64,000 nt of DNA from Saposhnikovia divaricata (taxonomy: Eukaryota > Streptophyta > Magnoliopsida > Apiales > Apiaceae). Positions within the stretch are counted from its first letter, which is position 1. Every line of letters begins with the position of its first letter. The position numbers and the translations under genes were made by a program. Below are positions 1 through 11,050 of this stretch, piece after piece. The notes beneath the pieces are model-generated. The model was given only the letters and a program-made list of their open reading frames with translations. It was not told the DNA's origin and made no database searches. The stretch is from contig CM071596.1 of NCBI GenBank assembly GCA_036435485.1, positions 141,311,501 to 141,375,500 of the forward strand, in the 5' to 3' direction.

Positions 1-436
1 CGGGTTGAGTCTCGAGGACAACAAAGTCAACCGGAAAGATAAATTCACCAACCTTAATTAGCACATCCTCAATTATTCCCTTAGGTGTTTTGACAGAACG
101 ATCGGCTAATTGAAATGTCTTGTTCGTCTTTTGAAGTTCGCCTAAACCTAGGGCTTGATAGACCAAAAATGGAAGGAGATTCACACTAGCGCCCAAGTCA
201 AGTAACGCCTTGTCCACAAAAGTATTGCCTATGACACGTGAAATTGTAGGACAACCGGGGTCCTTATATTTCACGGGAATTTGGTTCGAAATAATTGAAC
301 TAACATGAGAAGTCAAAAAGGCTTTCTTAGGGACGTGAGTGGAACGTTTATGAGCACACAAATCTTTTAGACACTTAGCATAAGAGGGAATTTGTTGAAT
401 GGCATCTAAAAGAGGAATGTTGATCTCGACTTGCAT
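1..436 (-). pseudogene. Ty3/gypsy gag-protease fragment, cut by window edge
   Basis: Read on the minus strand from an ATG at 436, an open frame of about 145 codons runs off the left edge. It opens with MQVEINIPLLDAIQQIPSYA and continues through a KCLKDL motif, then IPVKYKDPGCPTIS, then an aspartic-protease core LLDLGASVNLLP and a QLADRS segment. These are hallmarks of the gag-protease junction of Athila/Tat-type Ty3/gypsy elements, where the protease cuts the polyprotein inside the virus-like particle. DLGAS in place of DTG is usual for this clade. A TAA lies four codons upstream of the ATG in the same frame, so gag is not continuous with it here. Whether reverse transcriptase follows lies outside the window. 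Confidence 0.8.
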
Positions 437-647
437 GTTTGGTTAGCATTTTGCTACTTTGTCCACTAATGGGATTTACGAAAATAACGAAAACTATGGA
501 AAAATAAACGAAAGACAACACAAGAAATTAAAGGAAATGAAATTTTTGCATTAAAATAAAAAGTGTTTACAAGATTTGAAACTAAAAAAACAAGAGATTA
601 AAGCTACCCTAAAATCTAAGTTCATAAATACAAGGGGGGTGAGGGGG

Positions 648-655
648 TATTTATA
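648..655 (-). promoter_or_regulatory. Possible TATA box upstream of the gag-protease fragment
   Basis: On the minus strand this reads TATAAATA, within CCTATAAATACCCCC. Initiation about 30 bases downstream would give a leader of roughly 180 bases before the ATG at 436. It may be the remains of an LTR promoter. Sequence match only. Confidence 0.3.
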
Positions 656-1144
656 GGATAAGAATTAGGGTTAAGGGGGTGTTAGGTAAATCCCCACCAA
701 ACATTTGTGGTGTGTGGTGGTGAAATCCTAGCCATCTATTTGTTTCCTTCCCCCTTAAGCTTTGATGAATGAATCTTGGCCATACACTTATTTAGTGTGT
801 TGGGATGATCTCCACCTTCCACATGTCTTCAAAGATTCCTTTTTCACCAAGCTCCTAATTCTTTTTCCTTTTTTCATTTAAGTCTTTTTTCTTCCTCTTT
901 TTATCTTCCTTGCTCTTTATTTCTTTATTTTGCCATTTCTTTATTTATTAACGAATTTCCTGAAATGTAACAAAATAAATTATTAAAATACGAGTTCAAG
1001 CAATAAATAGGTAATAAAAATATGAAAAAATATGCACTAATCATTGTCAAACATATATTACACATCTTTTGCTGATTTTTTTGTCATATATGATGACTTT
1101 GGGTGCCCATATGAGGTAGTACCACTTATGATGACATTTTTTTT
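656..1144. other. Non-coding AT-rich stretch
   Basis: No open frame or recognisable element. It holds pyrimidine-rich segments around 840-950. The right end (gatgacattt followed by a T run) is the target into which the solo LTR at 1145 inserted. Confidence 0.5.
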
Positions 1145-1582
1145 TGTTAGGATTGCTTCCACTATAGATCAACGTTAGTCATACACAATAACAAACACGA
1201 AAGTAAAGAACACAATAAATTAACGTGGAAATCCCTCAATGGAGGGTAAAACCACCAATTCTCTCAACACTCTTGAAAACAATCACGGAATCACCTCACA
1301 TTGATCACAAAAGCTCTCTCTTATGTGTAACGCACAACTCTCTAACTTTTGCAATTCACCAAAATCCCTACAAATATCTATATTTATAGGCACCACAAAT
1401 ATTCTAATCCTAATCTATTTCAAATCCTATTTGTGACAATCACCATCTTTTCTTATATTAGATAGAAATCTTTCCACAATTAATATTCCTACTAAAATAA
1501 GAATTACCTTAATTATCACAAATTAGAATCTACTCATAATAAGATTCTTAATTTAATTAGGAATTCGGGGCGGACCCCAACA
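1145..1582 (-). mobile_element. Solo LTR, copia-like, with T5 target duplication
   Basis: A 438-bp block starting TGTTAGGATTG and ending CCCCAACA, so bounded by TG...CA. It is flanked by TTTTT on each side. The flanks join to tgacattttttggccat, a string that recurs intact at about 1651-1668, which supports precise insertion into a repeated target. Inside is the phrase aacgtggaaatccctcaatg, typical of Ty1/copia LTRs. No internal region or second LTR is present, so this is a solo LTR left by LTR-LTR recombination. The minus orientation is inferred from that phrase and is uncertain. Because the target is a T run, the TSD itself is weak evidence; the recurring flank is better. Confidence 0.65.
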
Positions 1583-1670
1583 TTTTTTGGCCATATTGGA
1601 TGGCATTTTGATCATAAGAAGGTGGTCATGTATCGTTAAAGACGATTTTGTGACATTTTTTGGCCATATT

Positions 1671-2880
1671 ATAAGTATAGTATAGAAGATATATCCATAG
1701 TATTATACTAAAGCCAAAACATTAAAAGTTTTGATATTCATTTTGGTTCATGTTTTTATATGTTTTATTTAATATAGTCTCTAACCAAAAGATTCCCCTA
1801 TGGTTAGAGTTTATTATGTTATTTATAGATACTGGATTACAACCCATGCGATGCACGGGTTCTTTTAACATATTTTTTTTTTACTTTTTTATGTGATTAT
1901 TTTAATTGACTAATAGTTATTGTAATTGTAATTTAATATATCTAGTCATGTTAATTAGCTTCCATAATGAAATTTGTTTAAATAATTAATTAAAATAGTT
2001 TATTTAAGATATTATAACGTTAATTATATATTATTAGTGTAATAATAACTATTTAGAACTAAAGATATAAAATTACGGGATTCGAACCTTGGTCATTTAG
2101 TATAATATTTTTAAAAGAGAATATTCTTTAGTAATAGATCTCACGGCTCTCATCTGTTTACTAAAAATCTAACGATCATTATTCTTTCTATGGTTAAACA
2201 TGTTGAACCATAATGAACCAAATTATCCCTTAGTTTGCGGTATTATAAGTATAGTATAGAAGATATATCTATAGTATTATACTAAAGCCAAAACATTAAA
2301 AGTTTTGATATTCATTTTGGTTCATGTTTTTATATGTTTTATTTAATATAGTCTCTAACCAAAAGATTCCCCTATGGTTAGAGTTTATTATGTTATTTAT
2401 AGATACTGGCTTACAACCCATGCGATGCACGGGTTCTTTTAACATATTTTTTTTTTACTTTTTTATGTGATTATTTTAATTGACTAATAGTTATTGTAAT
2501 TGTAATTTAATATATCTAGTCATGTTAATTAGCTTCCATAATGAAATTTGTTTAAATAATTAATTAAAATAGTTTATTTAAGATATTATAACGTTAATTA
2601 TATATTATTAGTGTAATAATAACTATTTAGAACTAAAGATATAAAATTACGGGATTCGAACCTTGGTCATTTAGTATAATATTTTTAAAAGAGAATATTC
2701 TTTAGTAATAGATCTCACGGCTCTCATCTGTGTACTAAAAATCTAACGATCATTATTCTTTCTATGGTTAAACATGTTGAACCATAATGAACCAAATTAT
2801 CCCTTAGTTTGCGGTATTATAAGTATAGTATAGAAGATATATCTATAGTATTATACTAAAGCCGAAACATTGAAAGTTTT
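1671..2880. repeat. 574-bp tandem duplication plus partial third copy
   Basis: The string ataagtatagtatagaaga occurs at 1671, 2245 and 2819, giving an exact 574-bp period. The first two copies (1671-2244 and 2245-2818) differ at only a few positions; the third breaks off near 2880. Each full copy contains aacccatgcgatgcacggg, which folds into a short hairpin with one mismatch. Each copy also contains tatagtattatactaaagcc, which resembles plant Helitron 5' ends. No protein is encoded. It could be a tandem Helitron-like non-autonomous element, but no clean 3' CTRR end was fixed. Confidence 0.75.
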
Positions 2881-3247
2881 GATTTTCAATTTTGTTCATT
2901 TTGGTAATTTATTTAATAAATAATAAGATAATAAAAATAATAGAAAGTAGTCGATTGCCTTTTCTTATTAATACACGACACCTTTTAACTAAAACATATT
3001 ACCTTCTATTGTCACACCTAAAAAAATTTGGTTTTTGCTAATTTTATTTAATAAATGATAGGAAGTAGTTCACTGTCTTTTTTAATTAATACATGTACCT
3101 TTTAATTATGACTTATTATCTTCTATAGTTACACCTAATAAATACAAGTTATACTATATCTTCTAAAAATATCTATTTCCTATTCCAATTAAAATATGTA
3201 TTGTCTATTTTAATTAAAGGGTAAAATGTTCCTACAATAGAAAATTT
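2881..3247. repeat. AT-rich spacer with a diverged duplication of about 115 bp
   Basis: The segments at about 2900-3020 and 3040-3145 are diverged copies, each running from tttatttaataaat through a gaaagtag/ggaagtag block to tcacacctaa/ttacacctaa. Nothing coding is visible. The right end supplies the AATTT target duplication of the SIRE element. Confidence 0.45.
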
Positions 3248-5212
3248 TGTTAGGTCCAAAATAGTTTGTAGAAGGGGGGGTTGAATACAAACTATACCGT
3301 TTTATCGAAATTGTTCTTTGGGTGTATATTAATTTTTAAACAATTCGATGCGGAATAAAATGAACACCAATATTTCAAGTTGAATATAAAATTATATTAA
3401 ACTTGGAGGGGTGTGTCTAAATACACGGGACAAATTACAAGGTTTGAAGACCAAACTAATTATTACAAATTCTATAGAAAATTCGACATGAACTTTTCTA
3501 TATTTGTAATAAAAAGATCGAATGCTTAAAGCTATTCGAGAGATAAGTACTAGGAGTAAAAACTCGCTAGATAGTTCCAAGGTTACAAGTAAACTATTTC
3601 TATCGGTTTAGATTTAACAATAGAGCTCAGAAATAATTTACAAGAATTTAATTAAATCACAGGAACTCTCTCTTGATCTTTCTTTTCTCTCTGTCTGTTT
3701 CTTGCCGAGAGCAAAGTTGTGAAGATATTCTTTTATATGGGCCGCCTGTTTTGATCTTTATACTCATACAGTCTTCTGCCTCTTTTCTGCTGGATTTTCC
3801 TTGGTTAAGACAATCTGATTATACTTGTTAAGACAATCGTTATAACCTCTTGTACACTATTAAGACAATCTGCTTGCCTATTAAGACGGTCGTTAAGACA
3901 ATCAGGATTGTCTTAATAGTTCTTTTCTCCTTAAGACCAACAGCCACACTCCAATAAGACTGTCGTTAAGACCATCAGCTTAACTCTATTAAGACTATCG
4001 TTAAGACAATCTGGATTGTCTTAATAATTCAATTTTTCAGAATAAATGATCTAATCAAAATCATTTAATTTTAATTGAATTATTTTAACTTTAATAATTA
4101 TTCTCATTTAATTAATCTATTAATTAATTTAATAAACAAATTAATTCTAGATGAATTCATTTATTAATTAAATCAACTAGTTGATTTAATTAATTAAAGG
4201 AGAATAATCATAAATCCTTTAACTGTCTTAATGTATTGTTGAACCACTGAAATTAACAAAGAAATACCACCGAATTTTCTGTTGACGCTCCATGCATGGT
4301 CTGGTTTATGAACGAATAACTTCAACGGCTTTTCTTAATTGTTGACTCTACAATGTGGTTCCTTTTCATTTAATTAATTTCTAATTTAATTAATCTATTG
4401 ATTAATTTAAAGAATAAATTAATTCTAATTGAATTAATTTATAAAATAAATTAGCCAACTAATTAAATTAATTAACGGAGAATTAATATGAAGTCCTTTG
4501 ATAATTATATTAATTCTAACTTAATTAAACTTTTAATTAATTTACAGAATAAATTAATTCTAATAGAATTAATTTATCAAATAAATCAACCAAAAGATTT
4601 AATCAATTAAGAGAGAATTAATACACCTCCTTGATAGCATAACCCTTGTGGTCTTCCATGTCTTGATAAATCTGATCCTCCACAAAGATTATTCCTTAGC
4701 CAGTCTTGATAGCAAAACCATTGTGGTTAATTAAGTTTGCACTTCTGTTGCTTGCATAATGTTTTTCTCTTATACTAGTCTTGATAGCTTGAACCACTGA
4801 AGCGAATGAAGAAACTACCACTGCATGATGTTGACACTCGATGCACGGTCTGGTTCATGAGTGACTAACCGCAATGACTGTTCTTCATATACTGACTTTA
4901 AAGCTGTGGTTCATGTCTTTCTTTTCTTCACTCTTTATTCAAACCTTTATAACCTGTATTCTATCACTATAGGAAACTCTTGTCACTATAAATAGAACCC
5001 ACTTTCTTGATTACTCCACTGACGCTTGATCAAATGAATGAACTTCTTCCGGTGTAGTATAATATCAAAACTATAGATTGACTTTGTCTTCTTTTTTTGA
5101 CAGTTAAACATTTGAGATCCCTGTGACAGTACGTATATACTATTTACTATTACATTCTTGTTTAAGTTGAGTTGAATCCTCGATGTTTACAAGGGTAAAC
5201 ATATGACTTTCA
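3248..5212 (-). repeat. 3' LTR of the SIRE-type element
   Basis: In element orientation it starts TGAAAGTCATATG and ends CGACCTAACA-like (GGACCTAACA). It pairs with 22346-24321. Inside are an array of TTAAGACAATC-type motifs (about 3800-4030), three AT-rich palindromic modules (about 4095-4625) and a repeated block around 4236-4350 and 4790-4915. A TATA-like ATATAAAA lies on the minus strand near 3731-3738. A minus-strand open frame at 3392-3580 lies inside the LTR and is not a gene. Confidence 0.85.
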
Positions 5213-5224
5213 ATCTCCCCCTAT
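5213..5224 (-). other. Polypurine tract of the SIRE-type element
   Basis: On the minus strand the sequence just before the 3' LTR reads AAATAGGGGGAGAT. This RNase H-resistant primer for plus-strand DNA synthesis fixes both the orientation and the LTR start. Confidence 0.75.
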
Positions 5225-7381
5225 TTGTTTGTTAAACATTAACATACAAATCCTAGAGGATAACTCAACTATAAACAAGAAGAAGATAAAGCATAAAAGA
5301 ACTATAGTAAATAATACATTAAAAAAAATTCTGGTTTAGATATAACATTTCCAGAATCTCAGTAGATGAAATGATAGATGATTGTTCCTCTGACACTGAA
5401 CTGATCTTTATTAAGTAACTCATCTTCATTTCTTGACATATCTTCCTGATAACCCTTTACATCTAACATTAAACATTAACAGCAGATACTTGGAAATTCT
5501 TCAGTGGTAAAGAATATGACTTGTCAACCATATACTGAAGAATTCTTCTTTGTCGTTTCATACATATACCATTGTCTGCTATAATAAAAAAAAATAAGCT
5601 TTGCTTGTGTTGAAGAATTTTCATGAAGACTTCCAGAATAGAAGTATATAGATTGATCAACTTTGCCCGTTTAGATATTATAGAATGGCCTCACTATTGA
5701 TCATCCTGACAACCAAATCTCCCGATAATTTCCTTATATCTCCCAACTCTTGTAAGTGAACTTTGTTTGGGGAATAGGGAATGGGATTTGGTGTTTATCT
5801 TTCTTCCTCATTGTGAATGTGTGATTCTGTTTCGTGTATCTCACAAGTGTTTAACTCATCTCTCCACTCATATCACTAAAAATGAGTGATCTCATCTCTC
5901 ATCTCTCAAGTGTTTACACTCATTCTCACTAATGTATCTTTTTAATCTCTTATAGCTCCAACATCCATGTGTACCTGCAAGGAAAATTCACCAAAGCCCC
6001 TTCTAGAGAGGTCACTGGCGGTGCAATGGGGTTTCGTAAATCCCCGATCCTCGTTGGACTCGTCAGATGAATCTGAGTCATAATCTACAAGTTGATAAAA
6101 ATTTTCCCTTTTTGTGGGTTTCAGAATTGAATTCTGAGAAAGTAAACAATGAAATCAAAATTTAGAATTAAGATCATGTTTCCTTCTGATGTCTATGAAG
6201 ACATCACCTTTTTAAACTCATCGGGTAAATCTGAATCATAGTTAACAAGTTGTCGATCCGCACCAATGTCGGACCCGATACCCGCAGGATCTAGAGATGT
6301 TCCCTCTAGGGAGTTAGACAGTGATCCTGAAAGATTTTGCATTAGGGATCAAAGCCTTCTCTCGAGGTCTGTAAAGACTCTTGGTTCTTTGAGGAACCTT
6401 CAACTTATAATCCTAACCGTAATATGGTCGGAGTATTAGTTGTTTCCATCAATTCGTCCTTAGTGTGTGCAATCTCACTTTGTGCATAGTAAGTATTTCA
6501 ATAGATTCCCTGGCTGACAGGAAAATTTCAATAGACTCATCCTGTTGAGAGAATAAATCCAGAGACTGTTTTAGTGCCATTTTCAGCTCTGCATCCTTTT
6601 GGGAGAATGCAGGCGAGCTTACAGATACCTCAAGTTATATATATTTATTCTCCTTGAGAGGTAGATCTGTGGGTTTACTATCCCTGACATCCTTATTTGC
6701 TGTATCAAGTGCGGTTACTCCCTTATTGACCTTAAGTCTAATAGGTTACTTCTACTTCAGGGGTAAGTTAGGATGTGTTTAGATTTAGATTTATAGTCCG
6801 GGATAGAAGTTGTTGGATTTACAACCTCATGACTTTCAATTATGAGAAAACTTCCACTAGGAGCTAAACCTGCATCACATAGCAGTAGAGCAATATAGAG
6901 ATAGAATGCATTTACATCATACCAGAACATTGAGTGAGAACATATGCATTATATCACGTGAGAGAAATGAAGTACAATTATGATTTCAAAAAGTTACAAT
7001 ATAATCAATCACAATTGTAGAAAGGAATTTTGAGTTTTCTTTTAAGAAATGTTAATGTGCAAGAGTTTGTCTTTAGGCATAAAAATAATATAATCATGTC
7101 ATTTAAGGAAAACTATGTCGTTTTAATTTTTAAAAGACACAAACTCTTGACTTTGCAGTAATTAAAAAAGAAAGAAAGATAGTTTTTTAAGTGCTTATCG
7201 TGTATAAAGTACTTTACCACAACAGATAGTGAAAAGACTCATACAAGCACTAGATGTCATTTAGGTAACAAAGATTACCAAGTACATAAGTACAGATAAC
7301 CAATGTCTCTCCTTTGGCGCTTCATTACTTAGCACAACATAAACTAAGTAATTGACTGATGGATGCAAAACATTTTAAGAA
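5225..7381 (-). other. 3' internal region of the SIRE-type element, no intact coding
   Basis: Stops interrupt every frame. On the minus strand two related acidic phrases can be read, LVDYDSDSSDES near 6070-6105 and LVNYDSDLPDEF near 6215-6255, suggesting an old duplication of a coding segment. SIRE elements often carry extra sequence or an env-like frame here, but I cannot identify one. The right end (CTATC, 7382-7386) is the target duplication of the nested element. Confidence 0.4.
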
Positions 7382-7386
7382 CTATC

Positions 7387-8847
7387 TGATAGTGTTAGTG
7401 CCCTAGAGACAATGTAGTTGTGCTTCTAGGAAAGACTATTTTGTTATTTGATGATTATGTTCTATGGATTATTCTACATTAATTTATTATGTCTTAATTT
7501 ACTGCGATATAAATGTTAGAGTAATAAATGTCCTTGGAATATAGAACATGTATTCTATATCTTTAAGTATGTGACTTAAAAATGAGATTATATGAATAGT
7601 GTTTATATTCCTAAATATCCCTAATCGAGCATTATTATTAAGGGACAATTATAATGCATAAAGATTAGTATGTTTATTGACGAATGACCACATCTCATTG
7701 GTCATAGGTATAGTGATACTAGAGTCAAGAACATAGGTGCATTTTATACATGGCACTGGATTAACCCGTTATGAGATTCTACATGTTAATAAGGTCATTA
7801 GAAAGACTCACAGTGATAATGGTGTAATGATCCTTCGACTTGAGATCATTATATTTCTATACGAGGATTAATATACTTTGACTACATTAAAAGTTACCTT
7901 TGACCGGGTGATGATAAAAGTGTACATCGGATATATTATGAGTCGTATGAGAAATATGAATGATAGATAAAGGATTTAGACCTCCTATTATTAGGAGAGA
8001 TAACTATGAAAATGCATGGCCATGCTCAAATATTGATTTGTTTTAATAGTCTACTCATTGATCAAGGAAACCCGGATTAAACGTTGAAGAGGATGACTAT
8101 TAACATGCCTCGAGTTTAATCTATAATATTTGGTTAAAGGGATTAAATTACACGAAAACATTAATCACGAAAGGTTTAATTGGATCACCAATTATTATTA
8201 TTACTTGGGTAGCAATGATGTATTACTAGATGCCGCTCATTGTTTATAATTTTATTATTGGATATTAAAATTATTGCCAACGTAATAATAACCTAAAGAG
8301 TTACACAATAAGAACGTTTAAAAGGAGTTTTAATTTAAATTATGAATTTAAATTAAATCATTAAATTCGAAATTGGTTATTAATTAATTAAGCTGGTCTT
8401 AATTAATTATTAAAGAGAATTCGAATTTACTAATAAAACCAAATCAGAATTGGTTTGGAGAAGCCCAATTCGATTTAGGGTTTTAGCCCAATCTCTCTTC
8501 CCTATAAATACACTATGATGTATTGTTTAGGGACACACTTTAGCAATTCATTAAAACGTGTGGGAGGCTAGAGAGAGAGGGGGAGGTTCTTCGGCTAGTA
8601 TCGGCTCCGGTGATCGATGGACAATCAAGCGTTCGTGTGGACTACTTTGGCAACGTAGATCTCGAAGAGGGCTGCGTGGTGATTGTTTTGGACCTCCATT
8701 GGTCATCAATTTGTTAAAGCTTCGTTTTAAGGTAAACGTTCACAACTACGAATTAAACGTATTGTTTTGCATGGATCCTGTGATTGGGTTTCGATTTTAT
8801 TGTTTTAATTATTGTTTTCCATTGCGTTTGATGCTCAAAACCCTTCA
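7387..8847 (+). repeat. 5' LTR of the Angela-like element
   Basis: A 1461-bp LTR pairing with 14465-15940. A TATA box (CCTATAAATA) at 8501-8510 probably drives element transcription, with the start near 8535. A plus-strand open frame at 8558-8851 is R-U5 leader, not a protein. Confidence 0.9.
8503..8510 (+). promoter_or_regulatory. TATA box of the Angela-like 5' LTR
   Basis: TATAAATA, conserved in the 3' LTR at 15592-15599. It lies about 340 bp before the LTR end, a usual place for a copia LTR promoter. Confidence 0.55.
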
Positions 8848-8848
8848 A

Positions 8849-8860
8849 TGATATTAGAGC
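8849..8860 (+). other. Primer-binding site of the Angela-like element
   Basis: TGATATTAGAGC, one base after the LTR end. It is a variant of TGGTATCAGAGC, the complement of the initiator methionine tRNA 3' end used by most plant copia elements. The two changes (G to A, C to T) are transitions. Confidence 0.7.
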
Positions 8861-9345
8861 TACTTGCAAAATGCTTTTAATTCGGTTATGTGTTTAACAG
8901 TTTTGGTGTATGTAAGCATGTATGTGATTTGCCATGGTTTTGTGATTATACGAGATGTGTATGTATATGTTTTGAACATATGATATATTAGTGGATTGTA
9001 TAATCACGGGATGATTGTATAAATTACTGAGTGTATATGATACATGCTTGTTCTTATTTTGGAGATTGTATACGATACGATTTCCGAAAAACTGTGCAAA
9101 TTTAGTGAAATATGCATACTGTGTCCGATTTTCACAAACCATATGTGTTTTTTTCTGATTGGAATCGGGCCACTGAGCAAGACTGACAAAGTCAGGTTTG
9201 CATCTGTAAGCCGTTTGACGTAGTTTGCTGCCTGTAAACAGCGATTCATGGTTTTGTGATTTAATCTCGAATTTTCTGAAAATTAGATCATATTGGATAT
9301 GATATGTTATGATGTGTTGATGATGATCATATAATCTGTATATAT

Positions 9346-9415
<70 letters not shown>

Positions 9416-11050
9416 GTGTGATTTATGTTTGTTCTTGATATGGGGATTGTACACGATACGATTTCTGTATACGCTGTTAAGATTTGGTGAAATCTATGTC
9501 CAGTGTCCGATTTTCGCAAACGATATATGTTTTCTGACTGGAAACTAGCGTCTTAACAAAACTGATAGAAAAGCTATCATCGACTCGTCTGTAAGGCGTT
9601 TGACGCCGTTTAGTGCCTGAAAACGGCGATTTATTATTATCAGAATTTGATTCTGATTTTCTGATTTTTGCGTTATATGATTTCTTTGATTGGATCATCT
9701 GAAATATGATATGGTTACATGTTCTTAATTGTTATATGAGCATGGTGATTGGTTATGGCCCTAAGACCAATAGGATAGAGGTTTTTGTTTATGGTTTGGT
9801 TTCTAAATACGACTTGCATATCGTCATTCCTTGTAATGATTAAATCTCGAATGTAACTCGAGTTCTTCTTGTAAGTACATTAGTATAGTTGTTTTGTTTA
9901 TGTAATGTACATGAAGACAAGCAAGCAAGGAGGCGATCTAAGGAGGCATATAAGAAGACATGTATTTAAATTGTACTTTGTTAACCACCATAGATTTACC
10001 TTGATCTTTTCATTAGCTTGAAAAGATCACATAGGATGGGCCATAACCAAACACGTTTAATTTATGCACTTTACATATATATGAATGTATGCGATACAAT
10101 GTATGTGTAGAGATAAAGATGCATGTTTAATTAGATTAATTATGCATGTATTAGATACGTCACCCATGCCATGTTTGCCATGCTAAACAAGATAAAATCT
10201 ATAACGATTCAAGATTTTAATATTAACAAACGATCATGAGATTCTTGTGTTTATGAAATATGGATTTTTAAAACACGGAATTAAATATGCATTTTTGATA
10301 TCTAAAATTGGTATTTTCTGACAAAAGCGGATATGCATATTCGTAAGGTTTATGGGTATTAAGTGTGACCATTGGGATCCTCCATCTACCTGGGAAATGA
10401 ACAATTTAAGATGTCAATTTGAAATATTTGGTTCAAGGAAAATTGAGGATCTCTTTATGATGTGATCATGATTGTTATAAATTTTCTAAACCCCTTAACA
10501 AAATATTAAGTTTTAATCGGATGCTTTCCAATGAATGAACACTCATCGAATCCTAGATCGATAAGGGGAAGGGCTGTCAGTGGCAGGGGACTCCTATCTA
10601 TCGTGGTGAGATGCGATGAATATAAACGGTTATATTCGGCCGTTGTATCATTGGGTCTAACTTAACTGAGTTGTCATAATAAGGTGAAAATAAACGGTTA
10701 TATTCAACTATTATGAACTTAGAAGCATAAAGTTTGGTTAAAAATCTATTAGATAGATAAGATCAATCGTTGTTCACCAAACTATCCAAAAATTATATAT
10801 GATATAATTGACAACTGTTGTCTACCTAAATAATCATGCTTTAAGGACTACCAGTGGTTGACTTAGGACATGACGAAATATGGATCTTGGCTCACTAGAA
10901 GGATTTATGGGATATTCTTTCCGAATTAATAGTAAGGGCTATTAATTTGATAAAAATAGTGGGAGATATACATATTCTAAATATATATGAATAATCACTT
11001 GAACATAAATTAATAATACCGTAGACTAATTATTTTATGCATTTTAACAT
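8861..11050 (+). other. Leader of the Angela-like element with tandem duplication and (TA)n
   Basis: About 2.2 kb with no gag. Segments at about 9045-9330 and 9425-9710 are diverged copies: both carry gattgta(t/c)acgatacgattt, then gtccgattttc(a/g)caaac, then a cgtttgacg phrase. They are separated by about 31 TA units at 9349-9410. Open frames here are low-complexity Tyr-Ile repeats and not proteins. Long leaders are common in Angela/BARE elements. Confidence 0.55.
9349..9410. repeat. (TA)n microsatellite
   Basis: About 31 uninterrupted TA units within the leader of the Angela-like element. It is self-complementary and likely to vary in length between individuals. Confidence 0.95.

Noticed and set aside
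3780..4030. CRISPR-like spacing of TTAAGACAATC motifs
   Set aside because: Motifs are short, variable and irregularly spaced, present in both LTRs of a plant retrotransposon, with no cas genes.
7382..7392. GATAG as the left target duplication of the Angela-like element
   Set aside because: It did not match the right flank. Shifting the LTR start to TGATAG at 7387 gives CTATC on both sides and agrees with the polypurine tract position.
8894..9698. Several overlapping open frames on both strands, including Tyr-Ile repeats
   Set aside because: Generated by the (TA)n tract and the duplicated leader. No methionine-supported, conserved protein.
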